44,288 nucleotides of DNA, from assembly GCF_029238095.1 (NCBI RefSeq), contig NZ_JAQWGS010000009.1:1-44288 (forward strand), given 5' to 3'. The notes beneath the pieces are model-generated. The model made no database searches. It was not told where the DNA came from and worked only from the letters and a program-made list of their open reading frames with translations. The translations under genes and the position numbers were made by a program. This document shows, one piece after another, positions 1 to 8,605 of the stretch. The stretch is from Lacinutrix sp. (lineage in GTDB: Bacteria > Bacteroidota > Bacteroidia > Flavobacteriales > Flavobacteriaceae). The number at the start of each line of letters is the position of its first letter. Positions within the stretch are counted from its first letter, which is position 1.

Positions 1-23
1 AATAACTTATAGATACTAAACTT

Positions 24-140
24 ATGAAAGTAAGAGCATCAGTTAAAAAGAGAAGTGTCGATTGTAAAATCGTACGCAGAAAAGGAAGACTTTACGTCAT
101 TAACAAAAAGAATCCTAGATTCAAACAAAGACAAGGATAA
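24..140 (+). CDS. rpmJ: 50S ribosomal protein L36 (bL36)
   Basis: This 38-residue ORF begins [10 protein letters not shown] and ends NPRFKQRQG, the invariant ends of bL36, a small protein of the large ribosomal subunit. Only one cysteine (C14) remains of the usual Cys/Cys/Cys/His zinc ribbon, so this is the zinc-free form. The stop codon lies 2 nt before the rpsM start, which indicates co-transcription with rpsM, the usual order at the end of the ribosomal protein cluster. The ATG at 24 is the only sensible start. Confidence 0.97.
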   Translation: MKVRASVKKRSVDCKIVRRKGRLYVINKKNPRFKQRQG

Positions 141-142
141 TT

Positions 143-517
143 ATGGCTAGAATTGCAGGTGTAGACATACCAAAAAACAAAAGAGGAGTTATCTCTCTAA
201 CTTATATCTACGGTATAGGTAGAAGTAGAGCTCAAGAAATTTTAGCAACAGCTAAAGTTGACGAAAGTATTAAAGTCCAAGATTGGGATGATGATCAAAT
301 AGCAGCTATTCGTGAGTCTGTTGGAACATTTACTATCGAAGGAGAATTACGTTCTGAAACACAATTAAACATTAAGCGATTAATGGATATTGGATGTTAC
401 AGAGGAATTCGTCACAGAGCTGGTTTACCTCTAAGAGGTCAACGTACTAAAAACAACTCTAGAACCAGAAAAGGTAGAAGAAAAACTGTTGCTAATAAGA
501 AAAAAGCAACTAAATAA
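143..517 (+). CDS. rpsM: 30S ribosomal protein S13 (uS13)
   Basis: The 124-residue product starts [15 protein letters not shown] and has the [14 protein letters not shown] segment, the [16 protein letters not shown] motif and a very basic C-terminal tail, all typical of uS13. It sits in the head of the 30S subunit and contacts the P-site tRNA and the 50S subunit. It follows rpmJ by 2 nt. A 109-nt spacer separates it from rpsK, longer than expected inside a ribosomal operon. That spacer holds a short inverted repeat (AGAATC/GATTCT) but no clear terminator. Confidence 0.98.
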   Translation: MARIAGVDIPKNKRGVISLTYIYGIGRSRAQEILATAKVDESIKVQDWDDDQIAAIRESVGTFTIEGELRSETQLNIKRLMDIGCYRGIRHRAGLPLRGQRTKNNSRTRKGRRKTVANKKKATK

Positions 518-626
518 TAATTAGAAATTTGGTCTTTAGTGTTTAGACGTTGGAAAGAATCTGTTTGAAATTATTTAGGTTTAGGATTCTAGCGACTATC
601 AACTAACTACTTAGAACTATAGAAAT

Positions 627-1019
627 ATGGCAAAGACAAATACAAAATCGACTAAAAAACGTAAAGTTATAGTTGAATCTGTTGGAGAAGCGCACATTAC
701 TGCGTCTTTTAACAACATTATAATCTCATTAACAAACAAAAAAGGTGACGTAATTTCATGGTCATCTGCAGGTAAAATGGGATTTAGAGGTTCTAAAAAG
801 AACACACCTTACGCAGCTCAATTGTGTGCAGAAGATGCATCAGGAGTAGCTAAAGAAGCTGGATTAAAAAAAGTAAAAGTATACGTTAAAGGACCAGGTA
901 ATGGTAGAGAATCTGCTATACGTTCTATTCATAATGCAGGAATTGAAGTAACTGAAATTATTGATGTTACTCCATTACCACATAATGGATGTCGTCCTCC
1001 AAAACGTAGAAGAGTATAA
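627..1019 (+). CDS. rpsK: 30S ribosomal protein S11 (uS11)
   Basis: The 130-residue product carries the uS11 signatures [14 protein letters not shown] and the C-terminal [15 protein letters not shown]. It is part of the 30S platform near the mRNA exit site. The N-terminus is a short lysine-rich extension, as in many Bacteroidota. It is the third gene of the alpha-operon segment. It is followed by a strong hairpin terminator at 1056-1097, so most transcripts from upstream should end here and not continue into rpsD. Confidence 0.98.
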   Translation: MAKTNTKSTKKRKVIVESVGEAHITASFNNIIISLTNKKGDVISWSSAGKMGFRGSKKNTPYAAQLCAEDASGVAKEAGLKKVKVYVKGPGNGRESAIRSIHNAGIEVTEIIDVTPLPHNGCRPPKRRRV

Positions 1020-1055
1020 CAGCGTTTTACAACGTTAATACAAAACACTGCATAA

Positions 1056-1097
1056 ATTAATATCAGCTATATTAAATAGCTGATGTTAATTTTTTTG
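1056..1097 (+). terminator. Strong intrinsic terminator after rpsK
   Basis: A 15-bp stem (1056-1070 with 1076-1090, one G-U wobble, loop ATTAA) is followed directly by seven T residues. It lies between rpsK and rpsD, genes that are usually co-transcribed, and is followed within 3 nt by a -7 promoter element. Confidence 0.85.
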
Positions 1098-1099
1098 TG

Positions 1100-1107
1100 T
1101 AAATTTG
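1100..1107 (+). promoter_or_regulatory. Bacteroidota -7 promoter element for rpsD
   Basis: TAAATTTG matches the TAnnTTTG consensus of the Bacteroidota primary sigma factor. It lies just after the rpsK terminator and about 103 nt before the rpsD start. No clear -33 TTTG was found at normal spacing. The transcript would have a leader of about 100 nt. Confidence 0.6.
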
Positions 1108-1111
1108 CAGA

Positions 1112-1210
1112 CTTTAAAAAAATTAACAAGTATCAATTAGAGAGATCAACGCTCGTCGAAGGATAAGATTAAGACCTTAATTCACAAGCACTCTCACAAA
1201 ACAATTTAAA
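1112..1210 (+). promoter_or_regulatory. Candidate structured rpsD (S4) leader
   Basis: The predicted 5' leader contains an outer stem GAGAG (1140-1144) with CTCTC (1191-1195) enclosing an inner hairpin ATTAA-gacc-TTAAT and an AAGG/CCTT pairing. S4 is the classical translational autoregulator of the alpha operon in several bacteria, so a structured leader directly before rpsD could be its target. The fold is judged by eye from one sequence, so the assignment is tentative. Confidence 0.35.
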
Positions 1211-1816
1211 ATGGCAAGATATACTGGTCCTAAAACTAAAATAGCGCGTAAATTTGGCGAAGCTATATTTGGAGATGATAAAGCTTTTGAAAAAAGAAAT
1301 TATCCTCCAGGACAACACGGAAACGCTAGACGTCGTGGAAAAAAATCTGAATATGCAATCCAGTTAATGGAAAAGCAGAAAGCTAAATATACTTATGGTG
1401 TATTAGAGCGTCAATTTAGAAATATGTTTAAAAAAGCAACGGCTGCACCTGGTATTACTGGTGAAGTTTTATTACAATTATGTGAGTCTAGATTAGACAA
1501 TGTTGTATTTAGAATGGGAGTTGCTCCAACAAGAAGTGCGGCAAGACAATTAGTTTCTCACAGACACATTACAGTTAATGGAGAGTTGGTAAATGTACCT
1601 TCTTACCAATTAAATGCTGGAGATGTAGTTGCAGTTAGAGAAAAATCTAAGTCTCTTGAGACTATTGAAAGATCACTATCTAATTCAAGTAGTGTTTACG
1701 AATGGATTACTTGGAATAGTGCAACTAAACAAGGAACTTATGTTTCTATTCCTGCAAGAATTCAAATTCCAGAGAACATTAACGAACAATTTATAGTAGA
1801 ATTATACTCTAAATAA
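1211..1816 (+). CDS. rpsD: 30S ribosomal protein S4 (uS4)
   Basis: The 201-residue protein begins [18 protein letters not shown] and has YPPGQHG near residue 35. It carries the S4 RNA-binding domain at about residues 92-155 ([11 protein letters not shown], then [17 protein letters not shown]). S4 nucleates 30S assembly and often represses its own operon. No cysteine occurs in the N-terminal 90 residues, so this is the zinc-free form, matching L36 in this window. It is first in a separate transcription unit, with its own promoter, ahead of rpoA and rplQ. Confidence 0.98.
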   Translation: MARYTGPKTKIARKFGEAIFGDDKAFEKRNYPPGQHGNARRRGKKSEYAIQLMEKQKAKYTYGVLERQFRNMFKKATAAPGITGEVLLQLCESRLDNVVFRMGVAPTRSAARQLVSHRHITVNGELVNVPSYQLNAGDVVAVREKSKSLETIERSLSNSSSVYEWITWNSATKQGTYVSIPARIQIPENINEQFIVELYSK

Positions 1817-1911
1817 TAATTAATCATATTGGTATTTGGCCAAAGGATTTATTAGTGCTCTTCAAACTTTTAAATCGCGCAACTAAATAACAATCAAAAC
1901 GAAGACAAAAA

Positions 1912-2904
1912 ATGGCAGTATTTAATTTTCAGAAGCCTGACAAAGTAATCATGATTGATTCTACTGATTTCGAAGGTAAATTCGAATTCAGACCTCTAGA
2001 ACCAGGTTATGGTCTAACAGTAGGAAATGCTTTAAGAAGAGTTTTATTATCCTCTTTAGAAGGATTTGCAATTACCTCTATTAGAATAGAAGGTGTTGAT
2101 CACGAATTTTCAGCAATTGCTGGAGTAGTAGAAGATGTAACAGAAATAATTTTGAACTTAAAACAAATGCGTTTTAAGCGTCAAATTGAGGATGTAGATA
2201 ACGAGTCTGTATCTATTTCTATCTCAGGTCAAGATAAAATAACCGCAGGAGATTTTCAAAAATTCATCTCAGGATTTCAAGTATTAAATTCAGATTTAGT
2301 TATCTGTAACTTAGATCCTAAAGTGAATATTAACATGGAAATTACAATTGAAAAAGGAAGAGGTTATGTTCCAGCAGAAGAAAACAAAAAAGCTTCAGCG
2401 CCTATAGGAACAATCTTTACAGATTCAATATATACACCAATAAAAAATGTAAAGTATAGTATCGAGAATTTCCGTGTAGAGCAAAAGACAGATTACGAAA
2501 AATTAATCTTCGAAATCCAATCTGATGGTTCTATTACACCTCAAGATGCGTTAACTGAGGCAGCAAAAACTTTAATTCACCACTTCATGTTATTCTCTGA
2601 TGAGCGTATTACATTAGAAGCCGATGAAATTGCACAAACTGAAACTTATGATGAAGAGTCTCTTCACATGCGTCAGTTATTAAAAACTAAGTTAGTAGAT
2701 ATGGATTTATCTGTACGTGCACTTAACTGTTTAAAAGCTGCAGAAGTAGATACTTTAGGAGACCTTGTGTCTTTCAATAAAAACGATTTAATGAAGTTCC
2801 GTAACTTTGGTAAAAAGTCTTTAACTGAGCTAGAAGAGCTTGTAAATGTTAAAGGTTTAAACTTTGGTATGGACTTATCTAAATACAAACTAGACAAAGA
2901 CTAA
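1912..2904 (+). CDS. rpoA: DNA-directed RNA polymerase alpha subunit
   Basis: The 330-residue protein has the alpha N-terminal assembly domain ([19 protein letters not shown] near residues 34-52) and a helix-hairpin-helix C-terminal domain at about 255-320 ([29 protein letters not shown]). It dimerises to scaffold beta and beta', and its C-terminal domain contacts UP elements and activators. It follows rpsD by 95 nt and precedes rplQ by 117 nt, the standard order. Length is normal. Confidence 0.99.
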   Translation: MAVFNFQKPDKVIMIDSTDFEGKFEFRPLEPGYGLTVGNALRRVLLSSLEGFAITSIRIEGVDHEFSAIAGVVEDVTEIILNLKQMRFKRQIEDVDNESVSISISGQDKITAGDFQKFISGFQVLNSDLVICNLDPKVNINMEITIEKGRGYVPAEENKKASAPIGTIFTDSIYTPIKNVKYSIENFRVEQKTDYEKLIFEIQSDGSITPQDALTEAAKTLIHHFMLFSDERITLEADEIAQTETYDEESLHMRQLLKTKLVDMDLSVRALNCLKAAEVDTLGDLVSFNKNDLMKFRNFGKKSLTELEELVNVKGLNFGMDLSKYKLDKD

Positions 2905-3021
2905 AGTATTTATGATTTTTAGATTTCTATAAATCGTAAATCTCAAATCAAAAATTTAATTAATAATCATATTTTGCTCCTCGATAGAAGAGTTTGGTAG
3001 CAAGATGATAAAACAAATGTC

Positions 3022-3492
3022 ATGAGACACGGAAAAAAAGTAAACCATTTAGGTCGCCAGACCGCTCACAGAAAAGCTATGTTAGCTAATATGGCTTGTT
3101 CTTTAATAGAGCACAAACGTATTAATACAACTGTTGCTAAAGCAAAAGCTTTAAAAGGTTTTGTTGAACCAATTATTACTAAATCTAAAAACGATACAAC
3201 TCACAACCGTCGTTTAGTTTTTTCTAAATTGCGTCAAAAAGAAGCAGTTACAGAATTATTTAGAGACGTAGCGGCTAAGGTTGGTGATCGTCCAGGTGGT
3301 TATACAAGAATTATCAAGTTAGGAAATCGTTTAGGTGATAACGCAGATATGGCAATGATTGAGCTAGTAGATTATAATGAAATCTACAATGCAGATAATA
3401 AAGCTAAGAAAACAACTCGTAGAAGCCGTCGTGGAGGAAAAGCAACAGCAGCTCCAGTAGAAACTAAAGCAACTAACGAAGAAGAAGAATAA
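3022..3492 (+). CDS. rplQ: 50S ribosomal protein L17 (bL17)
   Basis: The 156-residue protein opens [20 protein letters not shown], the bL17 signature, and contains the [19 protein letters not shown] motif. L17 sits near the peptide exit tunnel. The core ends near residue 120; the last ~35 residues form a low-complexity tail that is first basic, then Ala/Thr-rich, and ends in a glutamate run, as often seen in Bacteroidota. The 117-nt spacer before it contains a hairpin (ATTTATGATTT/AAATCGTAAAT) and a smaller TTGCT/AGCAA stem near the start. It is followed by a strong terminator. Confidence 0.98.
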   Translation: MRHGKKVNHLGRQTAHRKAMLANMACSLIEHKRINTTVAKAKALKGFVEPIITKSKNDTTHNRRLVFSKLRQKEAVTELFRDVAAKVGDRPGGYTRIIKLGNRLGDNADMAMIELVDYNEIYNADNKAKKTTRRSRRGGKATAAPVETKATNEEEE

Positions 3493-3513
3493 ATGTTAAT
3501 AAGCATTTAATAT

Positions 3514-3550
3514 AAAAAGGATAAACTATTTTAGTTTATCCTTTTTTTTT
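3514..3550 (+). terminator. Intrinsic terminator after rplQ
   Basis: Stem GGATAAACTA (3519-3528) with TAGTTTATCC (3532-3541), extended by A/T pairs, followed by a long T run. It ends the rpsD-rpoA-rplQ unit. Confidence 0.9.
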
Positions 3551-3588
3551 TGAACTTTTGCAAAACTTTTGACACAACTATTAGAACT

Positions 3589-4692
3589 ATGAAATATCAA
3601 AAACTTAAAAAAGCATTAATCCTATTAGCAGATGGAACTATATTTCATGGAAAAGCAGTAGGAAGGGAAGGCAGCGCCTTTGGAGAGGTGTGTTTTAATA
3701 CAGGAATGACAGGTTATCAAGAGATTTTTACAGACCCTTCCTATTACGGTCAATTAATGGTTACCACCAACGCGCACATAGGTAATTATGGAGTTAAAAA
3801 CGAAGAAAATGAATCTAAATCTGTTAAAATCGCAGGACTAATATGTAAAAATTTTAGTTATGAGTTTTCTCGTGATGCAGCTGATGGTTCGTTGGAAGAC
3901 TTTTTAAACAAAAACAATCTATTAGCAATTTCAGATATTGATACTAGAGCGCTTGTAGCTTATATTAGAGATAATGGAGCAATGAATGCTGTAATCTCTA
4001 CTGATGTTGATAATCTCGAGGAATTAAAAAAACAATTAGCAAACACTCCAAACATGAATGGTTTAGAACTCGCATCAAAGGTTTCTACTAAAGAGGCTTA
4101 TTTTGTTGGAGATGAAAACGCATCAGTTAAAATTGCAGCTTTAGATATAGGTATTAAAAAGAACATTTTAAGAAATTTTGTTAATAGAGATGCCTACATA
4201 AAAGTCTTTCCTTATAATTCTAAATTTGAAGACCTTGAAGCTTTTAATCCAGATGGATATTTCTTGTCAAATGGACCAGGTGATCCTGAGCCTTTAATTG
4301 AAGCTCAAGAACTTGCTAAAGAGATTATTAAAAGAGATTTGCCTTTATTTGGTATCTGTTTAGGACATCAGGTAATAGCTTTAGCAAATGGCATTTCTAC
4401 TTATAAAATGCACAATGGTCACAGAGGCATTAATCATCCTGTTAAAAATTTAGTAACAGGAAAAGGAGAGATTACTTCACAAAACCATGGTTTTGCTATT
4501 AACAGAGAAGAAACAGAGGCGCATCCTGATGTTGAAATTACACACGTACATTTAAACGATGATACAGTTGCTGGTATTAAAATGAAATCTAAGAATGTGT
4601 TTTCTGTTCAATACCATCCAGAAGCTAGTCCAGGACCTAATGATTCTACTTATTTATTTGATCAATTCATTAATAATATTAAGAAAAATTAA
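3589..4692 (+). CDS. carA: Carbamoyl-phosphate synthase small subunit
   Basis: CarA is the glutaminase subunit that feeds ammonia to CarB for carbamoyl phosphate, used for pyrimidines and arginine. The 367-residue product has the N-terminal CPSase small-chain domain (GEVCFNTGMTGYQEIFTDPSY) and a class I glutamine amidotransferase domain. Nucleophile C257 lies in GICLGHQ, and the triad partners H343 and E345 in YHPEASPGP. The ATG at 3589 is chosen over an upstream in-frame TTG at 3550, because the latter lies in the rplQ terminator T-run. carB is not adjacent. A terminator follows. Confidence 0.97.
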   Translation: MKYQKLKKALILLADGTIFHGKAVGREGSAFGEVCFNTGMTGYQEIFTDPSYYGQLMVTTNAHIGNYGVKNEENESKSVKIAGLICKNFSYEFSRDAADGSLEDFLNKNNLLAISDIDTRALVAYIRDNGAMNAVISTDVDNLEELKKQLANTPNMNGLELASKVSTKEAYFVGDENASVKIAALDIGIKKNILRNFVNRDAYIKVFPYNSKFEDLEAFNPDGYFLSNGPGDPEPLIEAQELAKEIIKRDLPLFGICLGHQVIALANGISTYKMHNGHRGINHPVKNLVTGKGEITSQNHGFAINREETEAHPDVEITHVHLNDDTVAGIKMKSKNVFSVQYHPEASPGPNDSTYLFDQFINNIKKN

Positions 4693-4700
4693 TACGAATT

Positions 4701-4731
4701 AAGCAATAGAATGTATTTTCTATTGCTTTTT
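4701..4731 (+). terminator. Intrinsic terminator after carA
   Basis: Stem AAGCAATAGAA (4701-4711) with TTCTATTGCTT (4718-4728), then T residues. Confidence 0.85.
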
Positions 4732-4808
4732 CAATTTTACTAAAACGATATAGACAATTTTTTATTTAATTCTGAAATGTATTCTATAAAGAACACAGAA
4801 TTAAACTG

Positions 4809-4816
4809 TAAATTTG
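4809..4816 (+). promoter_or_regulatory. Bacteroidota -7 promoter element for eno
   Basis: TAAATTTG matches TAnnTTTG and lies 28 nt before the eno start codon, after the carA terminator. Confidence 0.6.
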
Positions 4817-4820
4817 ATAG

Positions 4821-6137
<1,317 letters not shown>

Positions 6138-6160
6138 ATTTTATCTTTAATATATTATTT

Positions 6161-6193
6161 AAGCCTTTCAGTTCTATACTGAAAGGCTTTTTT
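6161..6193 (+). terminator. Intrinsic terminator after eno
   Basis: Perfect 12-bp stem AAGCCTTTCAGT (6161-6172) with ACTGAAAGGCTT (6178-6189), loop TCTAT, then T run. The CCTTTCAG/CTGAAAGG stem recurs in the secDF terminator. Confidence 0.92.
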
Positions 6194-6309
6194 ACATTTA
6201 TAACTTTTATCAATGTTGTAATTGTTAAATCCTTGTAAAGAAGTGTAAAAAATCGCGACATGTTTTGTAATTTAGCATTTAGCAAAAAACAAGTAAAATC
6301 AATAACAAT

Positions 6310-7596
6310 ATGTCAAAAACTGCTACGTTAGAAATAGACGGAAAAAAGCACGAATTTCCTTTAATTGTAGGAACAGAAAATGAAGTTGCAATAGATATAA
6401 AAACATTAAGATCTGCAACAGGTGGAGTAACAACAATAGATCCAGGATATAAAAATACAGGAGCATGTGAAAGTGCTATTACTTTTCTAAATGGAGAAGA
6501 AGGTGTTTTAAGATATCGAGGTTATTCAATAGAAGAATTAGCAGAGAAAGCAGATTTTCTAGAAGTTGCATTTTTGTTGATTTTTGGAGAACTCCCAACT
6601 CAAGCACAACTAGATAAATTTCATACAGATATAAAATCACAATCTGTAGTAGACGAGGACATTAAAAAAATATTAGATGCCTTTCCAAAGTCGGCACATC
6701 CAATGGGTGTTTTGTCATCTCTAACAAGTGTATTAACTGCTTTTAATCCATCTTCGGTTAATGTTGAGTCTGAAGAAGACATGTATAAAGCAATTGTTAA
6801 AATTTTAGGTAAGTTCCCAGTCTTAGTTGCATGGACACTTAGAAAAAAACAAGGTTTACCATTAGACTATGGAGACAAAAGTTTAGGATACGTAGAAAAC
6901 ATACTAAAAATGATGTTTAAGCAGCCAAACGAAGACTACATTCAAAATCCAATATTAGTAAATGCATTAGATAAATTATTAATATTACATGCAGATCATG
7001 AGCAAAACTGCTCTACATCTACTGTTAGAATAGTTGGCTCTGCTCATACTGGATTATTTGCTTCAATATCTTCAGGTATTTCTGCACTTTGGGGACCATT
7101 ACATGGTGGTGCAAATCAAGCAGTTTTAGAAATGTTAGAAGCTATTAAAGAAGATGGAGGCGATACTAAAAAGTTTATGGCAAAAGCAAAAGACAAAAAT
7201 GATAGTTTCCGTCTAATGGGCTTTGGACATAGAGTATATAAAAACTTCGACCCAAGAGCAAAAATTATAAAAACTGCAGCAGACGAAGTATTAGCAGATT
7301 TAGGAATTGAAGATCCAGTACTTGATATTGCAAAAGGTTTAGCTACTGAAGCTTTAAGCGACGAGTATTTTGTAGAACGCAAATTATATCCAAATGTAGA
7401 TTTCTATTCTGGTATTATATACAGAGCTATGGGTATTCCTGTAGAAATGTTTACAGTAATGTTTGCGTTGGGTCGTTTACCAGGTTGGATTGCACAATGG
7501 AAAGAAATGCGAATGCGTAAAGAACCAATTGGAAGACCAAGACAAGTTTATATTGGAGAAAACTACAGACCATATAAAAGTGTTGAAAAAAGATAA
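6310..7596 (+). CDS. gltA: Citrate synthase (type II)
   Basis: The 428-residue product condenses acetyl-CoA and oxaloacetate at entry to the TCA cycle. Motifs include an N-terminal beta domain, ESAITFLNGEEGVLRYRGY, HADHEQNCSTSTVR with a catalytic-site histidine, ALWGPLHGGANQAVLEML, and the GFGHRVYKNFDPRA signature beginning at residue 304. The length and N-terminal beta domain fit the hexameric bacterial type. It is followed by a terminator and the DDAH-like gene. Confidence 0.98.
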   Translation: MSKTATLEIDGKKHEFPLIVGTENEVAIDIKTLRSATGGVTTIDPGYKNTGACESAITFLNGEEGVLRYRGYSIEELAEKADFLEVAFLLIFGELPTQAQLDKFHTDIKSQSVVDEDIKKILDAFPKSAHPMGVLSSLTSVLTAFNPSSVNVESEEDMYKAIVKILGKFPVLVAWTLRKKQGLPLDYGDKSLGYVENILKMMFKQPNEDYIQNPILVNALDKLLILHADHEQNCSTSTVRIVGSAHTGLFASISSGISALWGPLHGGANQAVLEMLEAIKEDGGDTKKFMAKAKDKNDSFRLMGFGHRVYKNFDPRAKIIKTAADEVLADLGIEDPVLDIAKGLATEALSDEYFVERKLYPNVDFYSGIIYRAMGIPVEMFTVMFALGRLPGWIAQWKEMRMRKEPIGRPRQVYIGENYRPYKSVEKR

Positions 7597-7617
7597 AATA
7601 AAATGATTATTTATAAG

Positions 7618-7645
7618 GCTTCATAAGAAATTATGAAGCTTTTTT
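7618..7645 (+). terminator. Intrinsic terminator after gltA
   Basis: Perfect stem GCTTCATAA (7618-7626) with TTATGAAGC (7631-7639), GAAA tetraloop, then a run of T. It ends only 13 nt before the next start codon, so the next gene must start transcription within that gap or depend on read-through. Confidence 0.9.
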
Positions 7646-7658
7646 CTATATTGTGAAC

Positions 7659-8573
7659 ATGTTAAAACTCAATATAAAAAACGAAACTTCACGACTTAGA
7701 GCTGTCGTTTTAGGAACAGCAATAAGTAATGGCCCAACACCAAAGTTGGAACAAGCCTATGATCCAAAATCTGCAGAGCATATAAAAGCAGGAACCTATC
7801 CCGTAGAAGCAGATATGATTAAAGAAATGGAAGCTGTTGCTAACGTTTTTAAAAAGTATAATGTTACCGTTTATAGGCCAAAATTAATAGAAAATTGCAA
7901 TCAAATTTTTGCTAGAGATATTGCTTTTGTTATAGACGACGTTTTTGTAAAAGCCAATGTTTTACCAGAAAGGGAAGAAGAGTTAGATGCTATACAATAT
8001 GTTATAGATAAAATTAATCCAGATAAAGTTATTCGTCCACCAGCAGAAGTGCATATTGAAGGTGGAGACGTTATGCCTTGGAACGATTTTATTTTTGTAG
8101 GTACTTACAGAGAAGCAGATTATGCAGACTATATTGTAGCGAGAACTAACATACAAGGTGTTGCTTTTTTAGAACAAACCTTTCCTCATAAAAAAGTGAA
8201 GTCTTTTAACTTAAGAAAATCTCAAACTAACCCAAGAGACAACGCTTTACATTTAGACTGTTGTTTTCAACCTATAGGAACAAATAAAGCAATTTTACAT
8301 AAAGAAGGTTTTCTTGAAGAAGAAGAGTACAAATGGCTTTTAAATTATTTCGGTGAAGACAATTGTTTTATTATCACTAAAGAAGAAATGTATAACATGA
8401 ATAGTAACGTATTTTCAATTTCTGAAAATGTTATTATCTCTGAAAAAAACTTTACAAGATTAAATACTTGGCTTCGCGAAAATGGTTTTATAGTAGAAGA
8501 GGTTCCTTATGCTGAAATTGCAAAACAAGAAGGTTTACTGCGTTGCAGCACGATGCCTTTAATAAGGGATTAA
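7659..8573 (+). CDS. DDAH/arginine-deiminase superfamily guanidino hydrolase
   Basis: This 304-residue protein belongs to the pentein (guanidino-group-modifying) superfamily. Visible motifs are QIFARD (substrate carboxylate/guanidinium site), HIEGGDV (acidic catalytic residue), NALHLDCCFQP (catalytic His) and the terminal nucleophile C296 in LLRCSTMPL. The full Cys/His/Glu set indicates an active hydrolase or amidinotransferase; dimethylarginine dimethylaminohydrolase is the closest named type, and the true substrate (arginine, citrulline or a methylarginine) cannot be told. ATG 7659 is preferred over GTG 7653. A near-match to the -7 element (TATATTG) overlaps 7647-7653, suggesting a very short leader. 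It converges on the TonB receptor gene. Confidence 0.85.
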   Translation: MLKLNIKNETSRLRAVVLGTAISNGPTPKLEQAYDPKSAEHIKAGTYPVEADMIKEMEAVANVFKKYNVTVYRPKLIENCNQIFARDIAFVIDDVFVKANVLPEREEELDAIQYVIDKINPDKVIRPPAEVHIEGGDVMPWNDFIFVGTYREADYADYIVARTNIQGVAFLEQTFPHKKVKSFNLRKSQTNPRDNALHLDCCFQPIGTNKAILHKEGFLEEEEYKWLLNYFGEDNCFIITKEEMYNMNSNVFSISENVIISEKNFTRLNTWLRENGFIVEEVPYAEIAKQEGLLRCSTMPLIRD

Positions 8574-8605
8574 AAGTAGTTTGTTTTTTTGGAAAGTTTC
8601 AGTAG

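Noticed and set aside
3550..3588. Upstream TTG start for carA adding 13 residues
   Set aside because: The extra codons fall within the rplQ terminator tail and the family's conserved N-terminus begins just after the ATG at 3589.
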